Positions 37,060 to 49,130 of a stretch of DNA of 64,000 nucleotides are shown in pieces (the stretch's first letter is position 1; each line of letters begins with the position of its first letter). The notes under the pieces were generated by a model. The model did no database searches, was not told the origin of the DNA, and saw only the letters and a list, made by a program, of their open reading frames with translations. The DNA is from Mactromeris polynyma (taxonomy: Eukaryota > Mollusca > Bivalvia > Venerida > Mactridae), in assembly GCA_032209605.1 (NCBI GenBank), contig JASFXZ010000005.1:20698860-20762859 (forward strand), in the 5' to 3' direction. The position numbers and the translations under genes are program-made.

Positions 37060-37335
37060 TTTTGACTATGGTTCATAATGACCATGATTTAACCGTCAAG
37101 ATGACCATGTTTCAAACATGGACGACCATGGACGTTAAATGGCACAATTGCCTAAACATGGACGACCATGTTTTGACTATGGTTCATAATGACCATGATT
37201 TAACTGTGAAGATGACCATGTTTCAAACATGGACGACCATGGACGTTAAATGGCACAATTGCCTGAACATGGACGACCATGTTTTGACAATGGTTCATAA
37301 TGACAATGATTTAACTGTCTGGATGACCATGAATT
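37060..37335. repeat. 111-bp tandem repeat, about 2.5 copies
   Basis: TTTGACTATGGTTCATAATG starts at 37061 and 37172; the variant TTTGACAATGGTTCATAATG is at 37283. Spacing is 111 bp, so the frame stays open (37 codons per unit) without being a gene. The units contain the palindromic ATGTTTCAAACATGG. Confidence 0.9.
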
Positions 37336-37599
37336 AGCAATTGTATGTCGATGTTTATATCATTGTCATGATAAAGTCATATCATTGTTAAAGTGACCAT
37401 CGTCAGGAATTGTGCCATTTAATGTCCATGGTCGTCCATGTTTGAAACATGGTCATTTTATTGTCATAACAGGGGTCGAACATGATCACTGACCATGTTT
37501 GAAACATGGTAAAACCATGGATTAAACATGGTTTGACAATGATCATTTCACAGGGGTTAAGGTCTTCATGGTGATTTCTTACATGTATATAAGCAACCC

Positions 37600-37695
37600 T
37601 TTTTTCGCTAACACGCCGGTCAATAGCAAAACGTGTGCGCTGTTTCGTAACGTTTCTGACTGTTCGACTTTACTGAACGCAAGGCTGGTTTCTGT
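37600..37695 (-). mobile_element. Partial copy of the 30.2-kb TIR element
   Basis: TTTCGTAACGTTTCTGACTG and TACTGAACGCAAGGCTGG are the inverted counterparts of the 30215 end and interior. The other end was not found. Confidence 0.45.
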
Positions 37696-39135
37696 ACTTT
37701 ATATTTAGCTCACTAAGTGTGCTAAAAGAGCCCTCAGTACCTTCTTGTTTCAACCAATCTTACTTATTTGTAACATCAGATATCATAAAGCACATTGATC
37801 AGCTGTTGCAGTAGAAATTGGTTTATGTTCTTTACAAAGTACTTATAACACACATTTAACACACCTTTATCAATATAGATCATGATATTATTGTTTTTGA
37901 ATTGCTAGCTAGCTCAGTCTCAGTACTGATATGCTTGCTGAATGGTTAAACACCAATCAGGAAATAAATCACTTAATGTGAGTTTTGGGTTTAACCTTTT
38001 GGTACATGATATTATAGCACCCAACCCAGAGACCAAGGTGCAAGGAAAATATTAATGTCAGTATAAGTAAAGGAACTGCGGAACTGTAACAAAATGTTTA
38101 CGAAAATTCGCATAAATCTTTCAGGATAAAATCTACCTGTGTTTTGTATCACTCTAACTTTGACAGGTGTATCATAATAGTTATTTTTTTATTTATTACC
38201 GTTTGTAAATATTTCCTCTGTAATTGTGTACTTATTAATAAATAATTAATTTTCATTTTGGAGTAAACGTTAGTAATGAAAATTAGAAATGATGTATTTT
38301 GTTAGATGTTTATGAAATTTTTTATTGCTAGATATAAATTTTGTTGAAAAACATCTGTTATGATTGTGATTCCAGAGATGGCTTTAGGAGATAGCCAGTC
38401 TCTTGAGTCATTGATTCTTTTGATGTTGGCTAAAAGTGATTAAATTTATGCTGTTACAAAAGGTTTGAGTGTTTGAAATAAAAAACTTGCTGTCATATTT
38501 TTATGACAAATCAAATCCTATTTATATACATTTCCATGTTATCAAGACATAACTTAATAAAATGAAGATGGGTGATCTGTGATCTGTGGGTGATGTGAAA
38601 ATACTGATGATTTATGACCCTTTTTAATTTAATGGAAAAGGGTCATATATTTTTATACTTTTTTTATTATTTTTTATTATATTTTTTATTATTTGAACAA
38701 AGCCTTCTGTCGACCTCAACTTAAAAACAAATACTCCAAAAACAACAACATGTCAGCCACTGATCTTTCAATCTTAGATCTTTCAATATTCAAGCATAAT
38801 TAACACAGCTACTGCTGACTATGATCTAAGCTTTTTTGCCAGCTAACCTTTTAAGTATTCACAAATATCAGTAACTTAGAAGATTAATACTTCCTGCTCA
38901 TAGACCACTCCTAGGCTAATTTAATTGGCATAGACCTGAAGTCAGTACATGTAGTTAATACATTGATACCTACTTTTAAGGAATGAACTCTTCCGCTGAA
39001 CTTTTTGGAATGTTCCATGTACAATTTAAAGGGATATATTATGAATAATTATGATTGTAGTTGTTGTCGTATGTAGAGAATGGCCAAAGTTGTTCCATCA
39101 TTGTTTATGTAATAATGAAAGAGCCAATATTTGGA
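37696..39135 (+). other. No gene seen (within intron 1)
   Basis: AT-rich; a TTTATTATTTTTTATT run lies at about 38650-38695. Confidence 0.35.
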
Positions 39136-39139
39136 TTCA

Positions 39140-40048
39140 AGTAGTGTGTGCATTGTACCAGTAGATTCAAGTAGTGTGTTGAGGGTACTAGTAGATTCAA
39201 CCTGTGCAGGTAGTGTACATGTGCAGGGTACCAGTAGATTCAAGTAGTATGTGCAGGGTACCAGTATATTCAAGTAGGGTATGTGTGCAGGGTACCAGTA
39301 GATTCAAGTAGTGTAAGTGTGCAGGGTACCAGTAGATTCAAGTAGTGTACATGTGCAGGGTACCAGTAGATTCAAGTAGTATGTGCAGGGTACCAGTAGA
39401 TTCAAGTAGTATGTGCAGGGTACCAGTAGATTCAAGTAGTGTGTGCATGGTACCAGTAGATTCAAGTAGTATGTGCAGGGTACCAGTAGATTCAAGTAGT
39501 GTGTGCATGGTACCAGAAGATTCAAGTAGTGTATGTGTGCAGGGTACCAGTAGTAGTGTACGTGTGCATGGTACCAGTAGATTCAAGTAGTGTATGTGTG
39601 CAGGGTACCATTAGATTCAAGTAGTGTACGTGTGCAGGGAACCAGTAGATTCAAGTAGTGTATGTGTGCAGGGTACCAGTAGATTCAAGTAGTGTATGTG
39701 TGCAGGGTACCAGTAGATTCAAGTAGTGTTTGTGTGCAGGGTACCAGTAGATTCAAGAAGTGTACGTGTGCAGGGTACCAGTAGATTCAAGTAGTATGTG
39801 CAGGGTACCAGTAGATTCAAGTAGTATGTGCAGGGTACCAGTAGATTCAAGTAGTATGTGCAGGGTACCAGTAGATTCAAGTAGTGTGTGCAGGGTACCA
39901 GTAGATTCAAGTAGTGTGTGCAGGGTACCAGTAGATTCAAGTAGTATGTGCAGGGTACCAGTGGATTCAAGTAGTATGTGCAGGGTACCAGTAGATTCAA
40001 GTAGTATGTGCAGGGTACCAGTAGATTCAAGTAGTATGTGCAGGGTAC
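39140..40048. repeat. 30-bp minisatellite, about 28 units
   Basis: The unit is GTAGATTCAAGTAGTATGTGCAGGGTACCA; longer 34-36-bp variants carry GTGTATGTGTGCAGG. The central and right parts (39780-40048) are almost perfect. Open frames on both strands (CRVPVDSSSM; LLVPCTYYLN) are artefacts of a unit divisible by three. Confidence 0.95.
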
Positions 40049-41149
40049 CTGAGTAGGGCTGTAAATCACAGGCTTTTACATATCAGAGGCTTCTAAATTT
40101 TACCAGTTAAGGTACTTTTAAAGTTCCAAAAGTGCTCTGAACATGTAATAATAATAATGAAAAAAATACCTTTTTTTAAGGTAACTCAATCAGATATAAA
40201 AACATACATATATCTCACAAGGTTTTCATACATGCATACATATTATAACAAAAATTACACGGAATAAGCATTATCATAACACTAACAATCAATCATAACA
40301 AGTCGAGATTTTCAAATCTGCTGCATATTAGTTCATTATGAGCAGAACTTTCATACATAGTGTATATACCGGTATATATGCAACAAATTGAACAATCACC
40401 AATGATTGAACAAATCTACTTTATGATCTGGTATATAATACCCTAGACTCATTTTATGATTATTACAAGAAGTTATAAATGTCTTCTTCTAACAATTAAC
40501 TGGTGAGAGCTAGCTAGATCTAGAGCTGTAACGTTTTATGATACATGCTGCTTAAACGAAGAACAGTTACTGCACTGCACAACATCTAGCAAGTGTAGCG
40601 ATAAGTTTTCAATTTACCTTGTGTATGCAAATTTAGGGACTGTGATATTCGAACCTCTCACAATTGTGAATTAAAAAACCGACAAAGTTTAGTATTTCAA
40701 GACAGATACAGATAAACAAGGGTAAATTTTCTTGCAGTATGCATGTTACTATGACATTTTCATTCAAATATCGTGATGGAAGGTTTCTGAATGTAACCCA
40801 ATTATTTCTTTGCCATTCAGTTGATTATGTTGACATTTAAAGCTGAGTTTTTAAGAGAAAATCTTGATTTCTGTTCTCTCTTTTTTGACAATGTTCCTTC
40901 ATTAAGTTACAATAATATGGGTTTGTAGATAAATAAATGAAAGCAAATAAAACCATATAATTATTATAAGGTCAGTCCAAATGTCATTGAATACCGTTGG
41001 TTTTAAAATTTTATTAATTGTGGGAAATTTATGCATTTAGAATAATCTCTTTTTTTTATACATCATTACTGTAAAATAAATTGTTTATCCCTCACTTATC
41101 CCTTGATTGGTTTTATTTGTTCATGTTTGTAAATTGATTATGGCGTTAT

Positions 41150-41334
41150 TACAGCCGGACCTCGGTTATACGACAACCTTCTATCCGAATACTTGGTATC
41201 ATCCGAAACAGGTATCAGGTCCCGATCTATCTTCTTTAGACACCTTGAATTGCAATGCGCTGTTCAAAACCATGTATTATTTGAAAAGTAAAATTTTGGT
41301 CCCGATGAATTCGAGTAAACGAGGTTTGACTGTG
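41150..41334 (+). mobile_element. MITE family 2, copy 2
   Basis: ACAGCCGGACCTCGGTTATA at the left; AACGAGGTTTGACTGTG at the right. Interior words CGACAACCTTCTATCCGAAT and CATGTATTATTTGAAA are shared with 17422-17605. The 138-codon frame (41107-41523) runs through it and is not a gene. Confidence 0.8.
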
Positions 41335-44300
41335 TTTCCACCTCTGCATTGTGATCGATGCAGGAAAGCAAAACCAGTCTGTCGGTGTCTATATTTATAT
41401 GCAGATAGGCTTGTGTTGCTGTTACCCCTTGATTTAACGGCAGAATATCATGTTAGCAATGCAAACACTTCCTATTGTACTCTAACTATTCTCATGCAAA
41501 TTTTAATGAACACTTTTGATTAAAAATGTGTTAAACATGAACTCTTCACGTATGGAGATAAAATCTCTATATTCAAGTTTTCACTATTAATTATAATTCC
41601 TGTCTCCAACTCATGCCCCGGGAAGAACAAAGGCTGACAAAGCATGCTGTCTCCCATTAATGGAAATAAAAAGCAGAAAAACCATTAAACTCGTACAGGT
41701 GACAAAAATCATCAACTCAGAGCGCCATCTGGTGGATAGAACGTTTCTTTTTTAAAATGTGCATTTAATAGATTATATACGATATCTGCTTTTTAATGCA
41801 CATTCCGTTTTGGTAGCATATAATGCACTGAAGCCTGGTTCAAATGCTATTGTTTTACTAGTTCGTGCTGTTAATTCGATTAACTGCGCTTTTGATAGAT
41901 TGATTTTTAACATAGGTCAGGTTAACCAACAGTATGAGACCAAATCATGACACGGCTCTATGAATACAACAGGCACTTACGGGCACTAAAATAACGTGAA
42001 TTATCGCATAAAAAATACACTGAAATGAGAATTCCTCACAATCTGTCAATATTCCATTCAACTTCAATTAATAAAATAATGTTGGAACCACCTGTCATTA
42101 TTTTAAACAATGAGTCACTCATTAATCTATTCTTTTCATAACTCAAATGAATAATGAGACAAAATATTGAATTTTTATAATAACTTGAAAAGGTATTTGA
42201 TACTTCAATTAACACTCGAAGTAAAACACACTTTTTTAATGCTATTTATAAATCATTTTTCATGTTTTAATTGTGTCATGAATTATGATTAATCAAAGTT
42301 TATTTGATTTTAATTGAGGGTATAATATTTCAAAAACATTGTACCTGGTTGATTGTACATTAAATGACTACATTAATTTACATCTGGATACACTACCTAT
42401 GAAATTTGATCAGTCCATTTAGACTAGCAACTTCAATATTCTTTCATGATCAAAATTACAGAGTTAAATCAATTTGGGTCTGTTTCGATATAAATCAGTC
42501 TACAACATAAAAAGGTTACGATGACCTTTATTAGTGTCCGAATATATGTTTCATATCATAAAAAATATTCAGACTGTTTTTTTACATGTTGTGTAATGAA
42601 GGTTTAATGGATTACAAGTAGTTTTATGTTACTTTGATACATGCTTCAGGTGCCTGTGGTGTCTATTTCTTACATTGAACATAACCAAACAGCTTGCAAA
42701 CTGAATTAAGATTACAAATAACTTTGATTCTTTAACTGCATGGCTAATTGTTTCCTCTTCTGTAACAATTAATACATTCTTTGTTTAAAACACTAAATGT
42801 TTAAACAGACTACCTGCCTCCAGAGAGTATTTTCACTTGATGCATAAAGCGAAACAAGTCTTCCTAATTCCTTTTTACTCTGCCGAAACTAGTCTTTCGC
42901 TTTCCCTCGCTATGTTAGGTTGATTTGACTGGCTTTGGCAGGCTTCAAAGATTATGATACAGTTGTAAAAGGCTCAGCTTCCCTTTCATATAATTCGAGG
43001 GTTCAACAAAAGACTATTGTAACTCCTATGTATAAGAGTTACGATAAGTCTTGCACTGAATCCTCGATATGTATAGCACAGGAGATTGGAGCAATGTTTG
43101 ATGGAGATTGTTACAAACTCCTGTGGTATAATTAATAAATGTTCAATTTTTTCAGGAAAATTATGCTCCTAAATTAACTCACCCTACATGACATCGGAAC
43201 TCATGCAGCTGTTTCTGATTACCCATTAGTTATTAGTCCTGTACTTCGGTCTTATTTGTTCCATCTTTTCAAAGTCTTGTAATTTGATTTCACTCAGGAA
43301 ATCCATGTCCATTTAGAAAGTAAACATACTGCCATGACTAACAATGCCGGTTATTACTAAACACAGGACAAGTATGTGTGTGTCCGGGGGTTGGCATACA
43401 TTAAGACGCAATATTTATGGACATGTTTCAAGTACCTACATCCCTTCTGGAGTGTGCCAAGTCCTGGTTGGAGTGTGCCATCCACAGATACTATTTACAT
43501 AACATGCTAGAATTACCGTACCCAAGAGGTTCTACAAAGCTTAATAAGTGGTTACATTAGCTACCATTTTATACTGTACAAACAAATAAAGAGTTTAAGA
43601 AAACATTATCAACCTTTTGAACTCTTTTAAGATAAAAGCTACGATCATAATTATGATTAGAGTTAAATTAGATATAAACAGCTTGTCAATATGTCAATAA
43701 CAAAGGAATGATTCATGGCTTTCTTGTTAGGACCCTGTAATTATATTACATTACTCAGTCAGCCTATTTTCCTGAGCCACGACTTTACGCAAAAATCAGG
43801 AAATAAATTATTATTGGCAGTAATAACAGGGAGTTCAATCAATGACCTTCACATGAGTAATCAACGAAAAATTTAAACTATATTAAAGATATCTCTATTT
43901 GGAACTTCTTGCCTATTTGCCAGCCTGAATTGCTTCCTTACTTAAACACTAGTAAATCTTGTCTGGATTTTTCATGCTATTATATTTACTGTAGTCTGGT
44001 TCTTAATCCAACTTGGTATTTATAAGACATTATTTTGAGTTTCTCCGCAAATTGTTTGCCTTAATTGTGAAGTGAAATTCCATTTGATCCCTACGAAAAT
44101 CTAATTTTCCACAAAAAAGAAGAACAACGATATTGAAGTGTTTCATTCAGTGCAATGGTAGAGGATGGTGTCGTATTTAAAAAGGGTCAAATGAAAAATG
44201 ATTTATTATCTCCTTTAAAGATAATAAGACTGGCATCTCAATTAACATCAACATAATTTTTTCTTAACCAATTAAGTATTATAATGCTATTTAGGACAAA

Positions 44301-47300
44301 AATCAGAATAATTTTAACTTACCTCGATAGATGTATGAATTATTCAATATTGAATTAATTCACTGTTCATTCTTTGTTTACATTGGCATGAAATATTCAG
44401 TTTGTTTACGTCTAAAGTTTTGTGTTTATGCTTCACACACCAGTATTGCAACACTTCCTAGTCTATAATGGTCCATGGAAAGACTACTACTATTGTTATT
44501 GCTGTCGTCTTATTAAAAATGTTTAGAAAAAAAACAAGCATTTATGTACTTAAAGTACTCATCAGGGCTCTAGAAATCCACTAGCCCGACATCCCGGACT
44601 AGCCTAATGCTGAATCGGGCTATTAACAGTTGAGTTAAAGTTAGTCTCGGACATGTCTGTTTTTTTAAGCTAACCAACATCAGCAATTGCTCAGTTGTAA
44701 GTCAAACCTTAGAATCTTGCAAACACATATATGTGATTATTAATTTCAGATTGTGGAGCTATCATTGTGTGTGTTTATTTGATACTAAATGGACCAATAA
44801 ATTCGGACAGTTACTAAATGGACCAATAGTTTCGGACAGTTACAGCTTCCTTAGAAAATGTTACATTTCCATTAGTCTGGGACAAGTGTCTTTGAAAATA
44901 TTTCGAGAGCCGGCTACACATGAGCTAATTGTTGCCTTCAGCTTTTCTCTTGCACTTGTAATACCTACATGAAGAAGTTACATATGTTTTTATGCCTTGT
45001 TTCTTGTCACTTACAAGTTCTTTAATTTACTTGGAAGTTAGTTTGAATTCAATTTAGCATCCCCTGCAGTGATCTTGGTTCAAAATATCCAACAAAACAA
45101 AAAGAAATTACCATCCAGAACATTGATTTTATTCTAAAATTGGAAACACTGAGAATTCCTAATTATCATTTTAATGGCAATTTTTTTTGCGGACAGATAT
45201 CCTTCCTTTTCTCTATGAGTTCATTGTTCCATTTTATATGGCGGCACAATCATGGAATGACAGAATTCATTCTAGCTGTAAATATAATTGATGATATTAT
45301 TGATTATGATTGTTACAACTTTTTACAAAAATAAAAAAGCAGAACAGTTAATGCCACATATAATGTGCTATGCATGCAGCCACCCTAAAACTACAAGGAG
45401 GCATTCAATTTTTTACGTACAAGTAAACAATTACAAAGCCAAAAGGGACACTAAACGCAACCCTAAATAAATTGGATGAAAGTAGGAATACCATCTTGGA
45501 ACAATCAGTGGACAAATATCATCCAGGACTTAGATTGATAGTTCAGTTATATACTACTTGGCTGTCACCCTAGAGGTCTGGGTCAGGTCATGTTCATCCG
45601 TTCCATTTGTCCACCACCTCTGATCCATGTGGATGTTAATTATTGCCAGCTTCTTGCAGATTTAGGGCAAGTTATTTCGGGTTGATAATTTAATTTCAGG
45701 GAAATGGGTTAGGTCAGCTGACCACTATTTTTGTTACTGACAAATGGTGTTAAACCCAAGAAAAACAACACAAAGTATCCCATGGATTATAACAGTGTGC
45801 CATGCCCAATTTTATGTCTAGCCTACAGTTTTATTTCCACTACATCCTGTATAAATACCATGGTGTTGCTTATAAGCAGTACAAAAAATTTAGTATTTTA
45901 AAAACGCTGTTTTAGTGTGTCTGGTTTGCATTTATAAAACAGCACTAAGAAACTAATAGTCCAGATTTCAGCATCCCACTGACTGTTTCTGATTACCAAC
46001 TAATGACATATGTGCACCCAGGAGTGCTATTATAAGTATATTTAGTAGAAGAATCAAAGACATTCACAGGCTACATACATTTCAAACCCTGAGATATAAA
46101 AACATTCAAAAAAATCCAGCATTCTATGATCTATGACATCAGTCACTGTGTACATGATTACAAATGCAAGCTTTAGTCAATTACAATAACAATTGCTGTA
46201 CTTACTCATGTCATGCCTGCTTTTGCAACCAGATATCAGAACAATAGCGTGTTTACTATGCCCTTGTTTTTGTCAACAATTAAGAATTCAAGGCTTAAAG
46301 TAATTAAATATTATACACCCAGAAAAATGTACAAAATATCTGTGTTTGGTTACAATGTACTCGTAACAATCTTACTTAACATTGGTATAGCTATGTTGTG
46401 GCATACCACTAAGTATAGCTGCAGTTGAAGCAGACTGGATCGAAGGTCTGAAAACACAAAGCATGCTCTGAGTTTCTGTTCCTCAGAAGTTACTAATTGT
46501 TCATTGTTACCTTGCACTTAGATGTTGTAGTGTTCCAAGAAATCCCCTAAGCTCCATACAATACCTTTGGGCATCCTTATAAACTGTAACCATGTGATGA
46601 TATATCTGCAGACCTCTTGTGCCTTTCGCTTGATTCTCCATTGTTGTTGGTGCCAAGAACTGAAGACGCATTGCAGTATAATAATGCAAGTGGTACGTGC
46701 ACCTTAAGGACAAGCGATTGCAAAGACATTGTAATGGTGAAATAAAGCCTCCAAATGGTGAAATAATGTGCTACATCGATTGATGATAAGGTGTCTAGAT
46801 CGCCTCATCTTACAAATCCTTCAATTTTTTATTTTTTGCAACATTGGACTGTCTAAACGTGTGTTATTGCAACAACAAAGCTCATTTAGCTGTCTTAGTT
46901 GTCTATGACCTTTTCCTTATTCATGTATTTATGTCAATGTGCGATGGATAGATTAGATTAGTAAGACTTGGTACAATAAACTGGAGGAAATGGGGATGCT
47001 GTAATTCAACATTATACCTAATGTAACTCCTCATGTTATAGATGAGAGAGAAGCACCTATTACCTGAAATTGTCTGAAAATATTGAGAGAAGTTATATGC
47101 AAACAGACACTATCTGCTTCTGAATTTATGGATAGTTAAATCTTTCTCCTGTCTGATATTTTATCAGAGTGGAATGTAGATATCAGGAAGATATCAGAAG
47201 GAAGCGGAGATATAAACCTTTTTCTCTATCTGTAAGGATGGGTTGTGTTTGTATTATATAATCTGAATATGCATGTTTAAACTACTGTATTATGACTCTT

Positions 47301-47792
47301 GTATAAACTCATATTATTTTTTCTGAACTCTCAGTGATAAGAAATGATTCTGGACAATTTCAAATGGCACATCAGAGAGAGTTGGTGTACTTGAAGAGTA
47401 TTTGAGAATTTATGTATGTGTTTTCTTATTTTTTTAAGAGTATAAGTCAAAGATATGTTGTTGAATACAGGGTATGATTAAGCAATTGTGACAGTTACAA
47501 TTGGTTTCCATCTTTCATATGAATCATTAATGATTGAAGCTGTTATCCTATCTCAGTTAATCAAGTCATTGTATTGGGTATGTCTTGTTTCAAGTCTGTT
47601 ATAAGAAGTATAGTATATATACATATATGTTGATTAGAGTCAGCACCAAACTACTAGTATTTTGGTGAGAACATCAGCCCTCTCTTTCCTAATTAAAAAA
47701 GTTAAGAAACTGCCCTTGGAGTGAGGCAGCTGTAGACAGAGTAATTAGTTTTTCAACTGTATAGATCTATCTCTGTGCAGATAGAATACCTA
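41335..47792 (+). other. Intron 1 interval, no gene seen
   Basis: Long AT-rich stretch. A patch about 44565-44690 (GGGCTCTAGAAATCCACTAG, CCCGACATCCCGGACTAGCC) looks like an old dispersed repeat. The frames at 42935, 44733, 45140 and 46213 lack any recognisable domain or splice context. Confidence 0.35.
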
Positions 47793-47866
47793 GGGCTCGC
47801 CGCAAAACACTGTTGTATATCCTATATGTATTTATATAGGACTTACGACAGTGTTGCGTTGAGCCC
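47793..47866. mobile_element. Small hairpin element, copy 1
   Basis: GGGCTCGCCGCAAAACACTG ... CAGTGTTGCGTTGAGCCC: a 74-bp foldback with about 30-bp arms. Same family as 54716-54776. Confidence 0.8.
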
Positions 47867-48009
47867 TCGATATTACGTTATGCATTTAACTAATTAAATC
47901 ATCCGACTGTCTATTACCACAATGGAAATTGTAAATTGAACTGCTCTAAAAAAGATTGGATTGAGAAATATCAGCAATTAAAATACAAAATGGGGCAGAT
48001 TTAAATAGG

Positions 48010-48075
48010 TGTAATGCCTACTAATCAGGAGGTCGTGGGTTCAAATCCTACCATGGATGGGATTCTCCCATTGTA
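48010..48075 (+). mobile_element. tRNA-like SINE head, decayed
   Basis: CCTACTAATCAGGAGGTCGT then GGGTTCAAATCCTACC, a recognisable anticodon-arm/B-box order. Confidence 0.4.
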
Positions 48076-48599
48076 TTCACATAATCCCTGATTTATAGTG
48101 TGACTACTGGTTTAAGTAACCCAGGAAAAGGTCATTGAGAGTGCCTGATATCTGGTGTTAGAACTTCCTCAATGAGAATGTTTTAACTTAAAAAGTGCAA
48201 GTATCAGAAGGCGTCAGTATTTACCATCTGTGTGTGTGTGTTTGTATAATGACTGTGGAATCAAAGCACTGCCTCAAGAATCAGACATATATATATACAA
48301 ATAATGCAATGCTTACAATTACGTGGTTAATGTGCAAGAAAATTACTTAAAACCATGGCAACTGGATGCCGAAATTTGCCTAGAAAATTGTTAAAAATCA
48401 CTGCAAGTCCTGGAAGGAAATAAATTATTTATGATATATGAGATAAGATAATTGGTTGTATGTGATAATATGTAATTATAACAGCATGCCCCAGGCAGCA
48501 GGTATCAACACAATATCAGTTTATCTGTTTGTGAAATAAGAAGATGGTTTGGCAAAGAAAATCTTATGTAAAGCTTCTAGGACATTGCTGCTCTTATTG

Positions 48600-49130
48600 A
48601 CCCACTCTCCTGTTTGTTTATGTCTAAATCCACCTCTTTTGTTTGACTAAACCCCCCTCTTTTCTTATGACTAAACCCCCCCCTCTTTTCTTATGACTAA
48701 ATCTCCCCCCCCCCCTCTTTTCTTATGACTAAATCCCCCCCTCTTTTCTTATGCCTAACCCCCCTCTTTTCGTATGACTAACCCCCCTCTTTTCTGATGA
48801 CTAACCCCCCTCTTTTCGTATGACTACCCCCCCCCTCTTTTCTTATGACTAAATCCCCCTCTTTTTATGACTAAATCCCCCGCTTTTCTTAATGACCCCC
48901 CCTTTTTATGACTAAACCCCCTCTTTTTATGACTAATCCCCCTCTTTTTATGACTAAATCCCCCTCTTTTCTTATGACAAACCCCCTCCTATTTGACAAA
49001 ATCCCCCCTTATTTTGAAGACTAAATTCCCCCTCTTTTCTTTTGACTTAAACCCCCCTCTTTTTAGGACAAAATCGCCCTCTTTTTTCAGACTTTTTCCC
49101 CCCCCTCTTTTTTATTGATTTTTTCCACTG
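48600..49130. repeat. Pyrimidine-rich degenerate tandem tract
   Basis: Over 20 imperfect units of the form TTATGACTAAACCCCCCTCTTTTC, about 18-28 bp long. The plus strand is almost all C and T between TATGACTAA spacers, giving extreme strand asymmetry. No coding content. Confidence 0.9.

Larger units (their letters stand above)
33600..37556. mobile_element. Large foldback-like element, host of nested insertions
   Basis: The left end CCCCGCTGAAATGACCATTG TCA pairs with the right end inverted (TGACAATGATCATTTCACAGGGG), about 20 of 24 positions by eye. The sequence adjoining both ends, and much of the interior, is dense in GACCATG/CATGGTC and TGACAATG words, which allow extensive self-pairing. 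A Harbinger remnant (33722-35055) and a SINE (36716-37009) lie inside. No transposase of its own was found. Whether both ends belong to one element, or to two related fragments, is inference. Confidence 0.55.

Noticed and set aside
37047..37337. 96-codon repetitive protein
   Set aside because: Arises from the 111-bp tandem repeat within the foldback element.
39304..40069. Open frames on both strands across 39.3-40.07 kb
   Set aside because: Artefacts of the 30-bp tandem repeat; both strands are open at once.
41107..41523. 138-codon open frame, longest non-repeat frame in the middle of the window
   Set aside because: It runs through MITE family 2 copy 2, and the remainder shows no domain.
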